Source: Porphyromonadaceae bacterium UBA7048 (GTDB taxonomy: Bacteria > Bacteroidota > Bacteroidia > Bacteroidales > Muribaculaceae). Taken from it: a DNA stretch of 64,000 nucleotides. Each line of letters opens with the position of its first letter. Position 1 is the first letter of the stretch. Of this stretch, positions 1 to 6,487 are shown piece after piece. Where the stretch lies: positions 1-64,000 of the forward strand of contig DLAL01000057.1 in NCBI GenBank assembly GCA_002493945.1, in the 5' to 3' direction. The notes beneath the pieces are model-generated. The model saw only the letters and a program-made list of their open reading frames with translations. It had not been told where the DNA came from and searched no databases. The position numbers and the translations under genes are program-made.

Positions 1-99
1 AATCTAATTCAACCAACAGGTTTAATTGATGTTTTGATATATAAACATCCGTCACCCTCTTTTTGTTTGCGTGTGCTGACGCAGCGCCTGCTTCCGGTG

Positions 100-879
100 T
101 CAGAGCTGTCCGGTGTAGAGACAGTGTACCTTGCCGACAGGCAGTTTGCCTTCCATGCGCAGGGGGATGCGGTCGGCGTTGGCCGATATCCATGCGTCCA
201 TGTCGTCTGATGTCTTGGCGCCTCCCTTGGAGGTGAAGGTGAACTTGACGTGATAGGCCGGATACTTCACATCGTCAATCTCGATGTCCTCGATGCCGCA
301 GTAGCGTATCGACAGAATCTCCTTGCGCTTGCCCGAGAAGATGTCTATCTTCTCGACGTGGCCCGGCTGTATGCTCTCGAAGGGAAGCGACCGCATGAAG
401 TAGAACGACGAGAGCATGTCTACGGCTGCGCCTTCGGCTTCCATCGAGCGCGATTCGTTGACTTTCAGCTCGCCTTTCTTGACTTTCCTGCGTGTGCAGT
501 CGGCCTTGACCACGCCCGGGGTGGAGTAGTCGTAGCGCACCACGTCGTGCTTCGATTCGTTGCCTTCGTGGGCAATTTTCTCGTAGAAGAGAGGAGTCAT
601 GTCATGCGTGGCCATACGGCTGTTCAGGGTGTCGCGCACTCTGAATATCTTGTCGGCCCAGGGCTCCGAGGCCGCCGCCATCTGCGATATGTACCCGTGC
701 TTGTCGTGCGTCAGGGTCAGGGTGGCGTGTCCTGCCTTCTTGTTGATGAGTCCCCACTTGAACATCACTTTGTAGGTGAGAGTCTCGGGCTGCAGGACCC
801 GCACGGTGCGGGCGTGTGTCGCAGTCAGGGGGATGATGGCCAGCATGAAGCTGAAGAGGATGTTTCGGAGCGTTCGCAT
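100..879 (-). CDS. DUF3108 family exported protein
   Basis: Exported protein of the DUF3108 family, about 259 residues. These proteins act in the cell envelope and their molecular role is not established. I chose the ATG at 879 because it opens a standard Sec signal peptide (MRTLRNILFSFMLAIIPLTA, cleavage near THA-R); a longer reading from 951 has no signal peptide at its start. The mature part is predicted to be beta-rich, and a stretch near residues 35-50 (VMFKWGLINKKAGHATLTL) matches the usual family opening. Stop is TGA. It lies 28 bp downstream of the YhcH-family gene on the same strand, so the two may be co-transcribed. Family call fairly sure; function unknown. Confidence 0.8.
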   Translation of the reverse strand: MRTLRNILFSFMLAIIPLTATHARTVRVLQPETLTYKVMFKWGLINKKAGHATLTLTHDKHGYISQMAAASEPWADKIFRVRDTLNSRMATHDMTPLFYEKIAHEGNESKHDVVRYDYSTPGVVKADCTRRKVKKGELKVNESRSMEAEGAAVDMLSSFYFMRSLPFESIQPGHVEKIDIFSGKRKEILSIRYCGIEDIEIDDVKYPAYHVKFTFTSKGGAKTSDDMDAWISANADRIPLRMEGKLPVGKVHCLYTGQL

Positions 880-907
880 TGTTTTCTGTTTCGTTAGTCG
901 CCGGGTG

Positions 908-1369
908 TCAGCCGACGGGGATTTTGATGCACAGCTTGCGATGGTTGCCAAGCCCTATGTTCGGGGCGTGGGCGTCTTCGGGGAAGACTATCGCCATCTG
1001 ACCGACCTTGATGTGCAGAAGGCTCTGGGCGGAGTCGCCGAAGAACGCTATGTCGTGTTCCTCGCTGTAAGGGACGCTCTCGTGCTTGAGTGTGGCCGTA
1101 GGCGCCCATCCCATCGACTCGGTGCCTTTCAGCGGTACGTGGATGTCGATGTATTTGCGGTGTGCCTCAAGCCGGGCTTTCTCACGCGGAAGGAGTGCCG
1201 GTTCCTCGCACTTGACGGTGATGTCGGTGCCGTCGGGACTTTGCCCGATGGTGCATATACCGGGAACAAACTGGTTCGTCTGACGGTTCATGAGCCATTC
1301 GATGGCGGTCCGCAGGGCCGGAGAGATGGCGCTGTATCGCGCGCTGTCTTGTATTTGACAGATAATCAT
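908..1369 (-). CDS. YhcH/YjgK/YiaL (DUF386) family protein
   Basis: Protein of 153 residues, the normal length for the YhcH/YjgK/YiaL family. These are small cytoplasmic cupin-like proteins tied to sugar metabolism (sialic acid, 2,3-diketogulonate and EbgC contexts), with a proposed sugar anomerase or isomerase role. The sequence carries the family core: an E-AHRKYIDIHVPLKG block near residues 68-82, then an E-HD-AFF segment, then a late VFPEDAHAPNIGLG block near residues 128-142 whose His and acidic residues fit the expected metal site. The substrate cannot be read from the sequence. It sits between tdk and the DUF3108 gene on the same strand with short gaps. Confidence 0.85.
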   Translation of the reverse strand: MIICQIQDSARYSAISPALRTAIEWLMNRQTNQFVPGICTIGQSPDGTDITVKCEEPALLPREKARLEAHRKYIDIHVPLKGTESMGWAPTATLKHESVPYSEEHDIAFFGDSAQSLLHIKVGQMAIVFPEDAHAPNIGLGNHRKLCIKIPVG

Positions 1370-1395
1370 AGTGAAAGTTTATTCTGCAAGTAAGT

Positions 1396-2046
1396 TCAGT
1401 ATTCAGGGTTCATTATTTCTTCGAGGTCAAGGGGCGGTCTGACGCGCGATGCCTGCTCTATGCGGCGGTTGCGCCAGCACTTGCGGCACACTGCCACATA
1501 GCGGTCGTCGCCGCCGATTTCCACCTGGTCGCCTTCGGTCACGATATGTCCGTCGGAGTCGATGCGGGCGTTGACGATGGTCTTGTGTCCGCAGTTGCAG
1601 GTCGACTTTATCTCATCTATGGTGTCGGCTATCTCGAAGAGACGGCGCGACCCTTCGAAGAGATGGGTCTGGAAGTCGGTGCGAAGTCCGTAGCATATCA
1701 CGTTGCTGCCGAAGTCGTCCACCACACGCGAGAGCTGGTCGACCTGGGCTTCGCTCAGGAACTGCGCCTCATCGATCAGATACCAGTCCACGATGCGGCT
1801 GTCGGTGCGGTACAGGTCGCGCGCGAGTTCGTAGAGGTCGGTGTCGGCGTATATCCAGCGGCACTCGCGCTGTATGCCTATGCGTGAGTGGATGATGCTG
1901 GCCTGTTCGCGGGTGTCCACGATGGGCTTGAGGCACATGTAGTCCATGTGGCGCTCCTCGAAGTTATACGCCGTGGTCAGTAGCAGGGCTGTCTTGGCCG
2001 AACCCATCGTGCCGTATCTGAAGTATAGTTTTCCTTTCCTGTACAT
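1396..2046 (-). CDS. tdk: thymidine kinase (type II)
   Basis: Thymidine kinase of 216 residues; phosphorylates thymidine to dTMP in the pyrimidine salvage pathway, in the cytoplasm. The P-loop GTMGSAKT is at residues 12-19, with Ala where many homologues have Gly. The DEAQ motif with the catalytic acidic residue is at 92-95. The lid zinc ribbon is formed by Cys150, Cys152, Cys187 and Cys190. The length is slightly above the typical 190-205 residues because of a longer C terminus. A TACCTTTG -7 box lies 22 bp upstream of the ATG, so this is probably the first gene of the tdk-yhcH-DUF3108 run. Confidence 0.95.
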   Translation of the reverse strand: MYRKGKLYFRYGTMGSAKTALLLTTAYNFEERHMDYMCLKPIVDTREQASIIHSRIGIQRECRWIYADTDLYELARDLYRTDSRIVDWYLIDEAQFLSEAQVDQLSRVVDDFGSNVICYGLRTDFQTHLFEGSRRLFEIADTIDEIKSTCNCGHKTIVNARIDSDGHIVTEGDQVEIGGDDRYVAVCRKCWRNRRIEQASRVRPPLDLEEIMNPEY

Positions 2047-2068
2047 GGTATGCTTGGTATTTATGGCT

Positions 2069-2076
2069 CAAAGGTA
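2069..2076 (-). promoter_or_regulatory. Bacteroidota -7 box for tdk
   Basis: TACCTTTG read on the minus strand matches TAnnTTTG. It ends 22 bp before the tdk start codon. I could not assign a convincing -33 element. Confidence 0.55.
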
Positions 2077-2130
2077 GAGAGAAATTTTCAGTCAGCACCT
2101 ATCCGGGCCATTTATTTTATCAACAATCTA

Positions 2131-2919
2131 TCAACGGACGGGCGCCGCCAGCGCGCCTGCCTCGCCTGCGCCGAAGAGCGCGAAGTCGTACACCGTAGGG
2201 TCGTCGGGGCGGAACCGGCGCAGCGTGGCGGTGAGTTCTTCGACGGCCTTGCGGTCGTTCTGCTGCCGGGTGAGCAGGCCCAGCTGCCGCGATGTGGAGG
2301 CGGAGTGGACATCGAGGGGGATGTACAGTTGGGATGGTTTCAGAGCGGTCCACGAGCCGATGTCGACTATGCCGTCGTTGCGTACGAGCCACCGCAGTGC
2401 CATGTTGAAGCGTTTGAGGGCTGATTTGTCGGGCTTGTCCGGCAGGCAGCGCGACGGACCGTCGAGCGGAGCCGTACAGTTGGCCTCGGCCAGCAGGTCG
2501 TTAAGCGCCGACGCCAGATGCCACGACGGCGCCTCCGACGCGGTGGCGCCCGATGCCGCGGCGAGTCCTTCGAGCGACCCGTGGCGGCTGTAAGTCAGAC
2601 GCAGGCCGCGCAGGAACCATCTCAGATGGCGCCCGAAGAAAGTGCGGTGGATGTTCGAGTCGTCGATGCGGCCAATGTCGCCTTCCATCACGAAGTGGTA
2701 TGGCTCGTGCCCGAGGAGCGTGTCGATGCGTTCGGCGTTGTTGAGTATCATGGCACGGCGCCCCCACGCTATGGTCGAGGTGAGAAGTGCCGAGATTTCT
2801 ATGTCGCGCGGGTCGCTGTAGCGGCGCGGAAACTGCACGGGGTCGGCATCGGCGAATCCCGGCACGTTGTACCGTTCGACCAGGCTGTCAAGCAGATATT
2901 TCAGATTGTCTTGTGTCAT
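2131..2919 (-). CDS. TIGR02757 (DUF2400) family protein
   Basis: Protein of 262 residues matching the TIGR02757 family, which is widespread in Bacteroidota and some Proteobacteria and has no assigned function. Recognisable blocks are RYxDPRDIEISALLTSTIAWGRR near residues 33-55, a KRFNMALRWLVR block near 168-179 and a later PLDVHSASTSRQLGLL block near 202-217. The Lys/Asp arrangement in the last two is reminiscent of HhH-type DNA glycosylases; that similarity is my inference only. No signal peptide or membrane segment. It starts 3 bp after the end of the GluQRS gene, so translation is probably coupled. Confidence 0.85.
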   Translation of the reverse strand: MTQDNLKYLLDSLVERYNVPGFADADPVQFPRRYSDPRDIEISALLTSTIAWGRRAMILNNAERIDTLLGHEPYHFVMEGDIGRIDDSNIHRTFFGRHLRWFLRGLRLTYSRHGSLEGLAAASGATASEAPSWHLASALNDLLAEANCTAPLDGPSRCLPDKPDKSALKRFNMALRWLVRNDGIVDIGSWTALKPSQLYIPLDVHSASTSRQLGLLTRQQNDRKAVEELTATLRRFRPDDPTVYDFALFGAGEAGALAAPVR

Positions 2920-2922
2920 TGT

Positions 2923-3867
2923 TTAAACATACACCGCTTCGTCGCGGCTGATTTTATCGCGGTTGTAGACTTTGAGAAGGTCGCAGAGCGAACATTCTTC
3001 GTTGCGGTCGAGCAGTCCAGCGCAGTAGCCCACGCGTCCGAGTATGGCCTCGGGTGTGTACCGGTGCCGCAGCTCCGCCATGCTTTCAGAGCTGTCGCGC
3101 TTCGACAGGCGCTGTCCGGCGGCATTGCACACCAGCGGTATGTGTACGTATTCGGGCGCCTTCAGCCCCTGCAGGCCGAAGAGGTATATCTGCTGTGCGG
3201 CCGAGAGCAGCAGGTCGCGTCCGCGCATCACTTCGGTGATGCCCATGGCCGCGTCGTCGGCCACGACCGCCAGCTGATAGGCCCATGCTCCGTCGGCACG
3301 GCGCAGCACGAAGTCGCCGCAGTGCCGGGCAAGGTTGACGTGCTGGGGACCGCAGATGCCGTCGGTGAAGATGATATCGCGGTCGGGCACGTAGAGGCGC
3401 CGCGCTCCGGGGCCCGGACTGCTGCCGAAGGGCGGACACGCTGCCGGGCGGCATTTGCCCGAGTAGACCACTCGGCCGTCCGACATGTGGGGAGCCTGCG
3501 TGGCCATGATGTCGGCACGGGTGCATGTGCAGCCGTAGACCAGCCCCAGCTCCTCGAGCCGACGCAGCGTGCGCTCGTAGAACTCTCCGCGACGGCTCTG
3601 GCTGTACGGGCCGTGCGTACCGCGGTCGGCCGTGCCGCCTTCGTCTGCCTCGATGCCCAGCCATGCCAGGTCGTCCTCTATCTGACGGGCGTATTCGTAT
3701 TTTGACCGCTGCGGGTCGAGGTCCTCTATGCGGAGGACCCACCGCCCGTGGCGCGAGTGCACCGAGAGCCACGAAAGCACGGCGGCGAATATATTGCCGA
3801 AGTGCATGCGCCCCGTAGGCGACGGTGCGAACCGTCCTGTCACTGTCTGCTGTGTGTCTTTATCCAT
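2923..3867 (-). CDS. gluQ: glutamyl-Q tRNA(Asp) synthetase (GluQRS-like)
   Basis: Truncated GluRS paralogue of 314 residues that lacks the anticodon-binding domain. The family attaches glutamate to queuosine-34 of tRNA(Asp). The class I HIGH signature appears as MHFGN at residues 21-25 after FAPSPTGR, and the KMSKS loop appears as LSKRDSS near residue 252. The zinc-binding C-x-C ... Y-x3-C set expected in GluQRS is present (CTC near residue 112, YSGKC near 134). Discrimination from a full GluRS rests on length and on this zinc site. A TAATTTTG -7 box ends 8 bp before the ATG. TIGR02757 follows after 3 bp. Confidence 0.88.
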   Translation of the reverse strand: MDKDTQQTVTGRFAPSPTGRMHFGNIFAAVLSWLSVHSRHGRWVLRIEDLDPQRSKYEYARQIEDDLAWLGIEADEGGTADRGTHGPYSQSRRGEFYERTLRRLEELGLVYGCTCTRADIMATQAPHMSDGRVVYSGKCRPAACPPFGSSPGPGARRLYVPDRDIIFTDGICGPQHVNLARHCGDFVLRRADGAWAYQLAVVADDAAMGITEVMRGRDLLLSAAQQIYLFGLQGLKAPEYVHIPLVCNAAGQRLSKRDSSESMAELRHRYTPEAILGRVGYCAGLLDRNEECSLCDLLKVYNRDKISRDEAVYV

Positions 3868-3875
3868 ACGAGGTG

Positions 3876-3883
3876 CAAAATTA
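3876..3883 (-). promoter_or_regulatory. -7 box for gluQ
   Basis: TAATTTTG on the minus strand, ending only 8 bp before the gluQ ATG. The predicted transcript has almost no leader. Confidence 0.5.
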
Positions 3884-3943
3884 CGGATTTATTTCTTTTC
3901 TCCCGAAAAAAAGTATGTGATGTCCGTAGCAGTCCGTGGCTTT

Positions 3944-4342
3944 CTACTCGATGGTATCGCTGTCAATTACTTCTTCTATATCTCCTTCAGTTACGACATC
4001 CTCCTCCTCGAACTCCTCTATGGGAAGGGGTGGTTCGCCCATGAGGACCTCGGTCGTATCGTCCTGGGAGGTCTCGGTGTTTGAGGCCGACGGGGTGCCG
4101 CCGCATCCGGCCATGAGCATCATGCCTGCGGATATTCCGGCGATGACTGCCGCTTTTCCGGCGAGAGTTCGGGCGCGGAGCTGTTGCTCGAGGTATCGCA
4201 CCTCGGCCTCGCATTTCGGACAGGTCCCGGCGCAGTCGCCTTTGTGGCGGCACTCCGACGTCACGAATTCGATGTCATTGGCTTCGGCAATCTGCCGGCG
4301 TATTTCTTTAAGTATCATGCATGTCTGTTTTCCTCGTGCCAT
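3944..4342 (-). CDS. small Cys-motif protein with internal lipobox and acidic tail
   Basis: Unassigned protein of 132 residues with an unusual layout. Residues 1-60 are soluble and hold Cys8 plus a C-x5-C-x3-C-x2-C cluster (Cys31, 37, 41, 44) in a charged context, which suggests a metal or Fe-S site. A hydrophobic helix follows at about 62-79 and ends in LMAGC at Cys80, which looks like a lipobox but is internal. Residues 85-132 are very acidic (many Glu/Asp). The stop is TAG. It lies 29 bp downstream of the interrupted radical-SAM gene on the same strand, so the two may form one unit. I do not recognise a characterised function. The N-terminal motif is, from memory, shared by other Bacteroidales proteins. 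Confidence 0.7.
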   Translation of the reverse strand: MARGKQTCMILKEIRRQIAEANDIEFVTSECRHKGDCAGTCPKCEAEVRYLEQQLRARTLAGKAAVIAGISAGMMLMAGCGGTPSASNTETSQDDTTEVLMGEPPLPIEEFEEEDVVTEGDIEEVIDSDTIE

Positions 4343-4371
4343 AGTCAGTTGTTGCGTATAGTGTAGGTGAA

Positions 4372-4968
4372 TTAATCGAAACGGCTGAAGCCGAGCGCTT
4401 CGAGGGCCTTGCGGCTTGCCTCGCGGTCAGCTTCCGTGTTGTAGTCAGGTATCAGTGGTATGCGGACCATGCAGTCGTGCTGTCGCCCTCCTTCGGCAAT
4501 CAGTCGGAGATTGTCAAGAATGCGCTCGTTCGTGCGCCCGGTGTAGCTGCGCTATATGTCCGGGTTCATGTCCTTGATGTCGATAATCAGAGCGTCAACC
4601 ACCGGAAGCAGTGCCTCGAGATTGACCGTGGGCACGTTGAGCGAGGTCTCCAGATTCAGCTGCCATGCAGGACCGCAGTATCTCCGGAACTCGCGGATGA
4701 ACTCAGGTCTCAGGCAAGGTTCGCCGCCACCGAACGTCACGCCGCCGTTGGTGGCTATGAAATACAGCTCGTCAATGCGACATTCGTCATACAGTTCCTC
4801 AGGCGAATATTCGCGGAACCGGCTGCCGTCGCCCAGCGACTGCGGATTGAGGCAATAGCGGCAGTCCAGAGGACACCCGTGGAACGCGACGAGCGTGGTG
4901 ACACCGTCGCCGTCGGTCGAGAGGCGGTGGCGTCCTGTGCCTATGATTCTTGCTTTCTGATTTTTCAT
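4372..4968 (-). pseudogene. radical-SAM activase-like gene interrupted by one TAG
   Basis: Reading from the ATG at 4968 gives a radical-SAM protein of the glycyl-radical-activase or NrdG type, with the cluster CPLDCRYC (C-x3-C-x2-C) near residues 30-37 and a glycine-rich GGVTFGGGEP motif. The frame meets TAG at 4552-4554 right after IDIKDMNPDI. It then continues uninterrupted for 59 more codons (RSYTGRTNERILDN..., later RIPLIPDYN) to TAA at 4372-4374. In related proteins a Tyr sits between NPDI and RSYTG, so one base change (TAY to TAG) explains the break. The total of 198 codons would suit the family. Either a recent pseudogene, a sequencing error, or amber read-through. Confidence 0.8.
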
Positions 4969-4975
4969 GGCTGCG

Positions 4976-4983
4976 CAAAGATA
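4976..4983 (-). promoter_or_regulatory. -7 box for the radical-SAM gene
   Basis: TATCTTTG on the minus strand, ending 7 bp before the ATG at 4968. Confidence 0.5.
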
Positions 4984-5079
4984 ACACAAAACGACTGCCT
5001 CCGCAAATGGAAAAGTGAAAAATTAGCTTATCGCATAAATTTCCATTATTCTTATGGGCGGAATGAACAGATTAATTCG

Positions 5080-5087
5080 TACTTTTG
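5080..5087 (+). promoter_or_regulatory. -7 box for the dedA-rpe unit
   Basis: TACTTTTG matches TAnnTTTG and lies 36 bp before the dedA ATG. No clear -33 element seen. Confidence 0.5.
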
Positions 5088-5123
5088 TAAAATATTTAAG
5101 TGTAAAATTAATTTAATCTCGGT

Positions 5124-5777
5124 ATGGACTATCTGAATGCGGCGACATTCTTCGACTGGTTTGTGAATAACGCCTCGTATCTATTCGTGTTTGTATTTAT
5201 GGTCATCGAAAGCTCGTTCATCCCCTTCCCGTCGGAAGTGGTGGTACCCCCTGCTGCCTACCTTGCCGTGCAACGCGGTGATATGAACGTGTTTATGGTG
5301 GTGCTCGTGGCCACAGCCGGTGCCGTCGTCGGCGCTCTGATTAACTATGTGATCGCTCTCCTGATCGGACGTCCCATCGTCTACGCCTTCGCGAATTCAC
5401 GCTTCGGCCATGCCTGCCTTATTGATAAGGAGAAGGTCGAGAAGGCTGAGAAATACTTCGACCGCCACGGCGCCGTGTCCACTTTCATCGGACGTCTTAT
5501 CCCGGCAGTGCGTCAGCTCATATCCATTCCGGCCGGCCTGGCACGCATGAACGTGGGTGTATTCTGCCTCTTCACGGCCCTGGGCGCCCTGCTCTGGAAC
5601 GCCATCCTCGGCTTTCTCGGCTGGTGGCTCGCACAGCATGTGACCCTCGACGAGCTTTACGAAGCTGTCGAGAAGTACAACGGCTATCTCACCATAGCCG
5701 GACTCTGCATACTCGGATTCTGCGTGCTCTACATAGCATACAGCGCTTTCAAAACCAAAAAACAGACTGCCCGATGA
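5124..5777 (+). CDS. DedA family membrane protein
   Basis: Inner-membrane protein of 217 residues, standard length for DedA/VTT proteins. These proteins are linked to polyprenyl-phosphate or phospholipid flipping, membrane potential and envelope integrity. Both family signatures are present: the re-entrant acidic motif (ESSFIPFPSEVVVPP, residues ~29-43) and the basic block (FIGRLIPAVRQLISIPAG, ~119-136). Several hydrophobic segments cover most of the rest, including a last helix near 188-208. Its TGA overlaps the rpe ATG in an ATGA, so the two are translationally coupled. The specific transported lipid cannot be read from the sequence. Confidence 0.92.
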   Translation: MDYLNAATFFDWFVNNASYLFVFVFMVIESSFIPFPSEVVVPPAAYLAVQRGDMNVFMVVLVATAGAVVGALINYVIALLIGRPIVYAFANSRFGHACLIDKEKVEKAEKYFDRHGAVSTFIGRLIPAVRQLISIPAGLARMNVGVFCLFTALGALLWNAILGFLGWWLAQHVTLDELYEAVEKYNGYLTIAGLCILGFCVLYIAYSAFKTKKQTAR

Positions 5778-6418
5778 TAGTAGCTCCTTCTCTGCTTGCA
5801 GCAGACTTCACACATCTTGCCGACGACATAGCCATGATAGGTCGCAGCCGTGCGCAGTGGGTGCACTGCGATGTGATGGACGGCGTGTTCGTGCCTAACA
5901 TCTCATTCGGTTTCCCTGTCATCAAGGCCATCAGCCGAATCACCGACCTGCCGCTTGACGTACATCTGATGATTGTGCAGCCCGAGCGCTACATATCGGA
6001 GGTGCGCGACTGCGGCGCCATGATGATGAACGTGCACTATGAGGCATGCACGCACCTGCACCGCACCATCCAGGCCATACACAGCGCCGGCATGAAGGCC
6101 GGTGTCACCCTCAATCCCTCCACTCCCGTGGCTATGCTTCAGGATGTGATAGAGGACGTCGACATGGTCCTCCTCATGGGTGTCAATCCCGGATTCGGCG
6201 GTCAGAAATTCATACAGCATACTCTCCGGAAGATTTCCGAGCTGAAGGCGCTAATCGAGGCCACAGGCTCCAAGGCGCTCATTGAGATAGACGGCGGCAT
6301 CAACGCCGTCACCGGTGCGGCGGCCGCTGCTGCCGGAGCCGATATCCTCGTCGCCGGCAACGCCGTGTTCTCCGCTCCCGACCCGCTGGCCGAGATTGAG
6401 ACGCTCGCCGCGCTGTAG
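5774..6418 (+). CDS. rpe: ribulose-phosphate 3-epimerase
   Basis: TIM-barrel epimerase of 214 residues; interconverts ribulose-5-phosphate and xylulose-5-phosphate in the pentose phosphate pathway. Visible motifs are the N-terminal APSLLAADF, the metal/acid-base segment HCDVMDGVFVPN (~31-42), DVHLMI with the metal His (~60-65), the MGVNPGFGGQKF phosphate loop (~136-147) and the second catalytic Asp in EIDGGIN (~171-177). The ATG at 5774 overlaps the dedA stop; an upstream in-frame extension to 5624 lies inside dedA and is not needed. It ends in TAG, which matters for judging the premature TAGs elsewhere in the window. Confidence 0.96.
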   Translation: MIVAPSLLAADFTHLADDIAMIGRSRAQWVHCDVMDGVFVPNISFGFPVIKAISRITDLPLDVHLMIVQPERYISEVRDCGAMMMNVHYEACTHLHRTIQAIHSAGMKAGVTLNPSTPVAMLQDVIEDVDMVLLMGVNPGFGGQKFIQHTLRKISELKALIEATGSKALIEIDGGINAVTGAAAAAAGADILVAGNAVFSAPDPLAEIETLAAL

Positions 6419-6487
6419 TCCGCAGCCTGCCGGTCAATCTGTTCCACGATTATTATAAGTCAAACTCTCCTTGTTACATCTACTGCA

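Noticed and set aside
6416..6418. General recoding of TAG as a sense codon
   Set aside because: rpe, trmN6 (34453-34455) and the Cys-motif gene (3944-3946) end in TAG at family-typical or natural ends, and reading past the rpe TAG gives nothing conserved.
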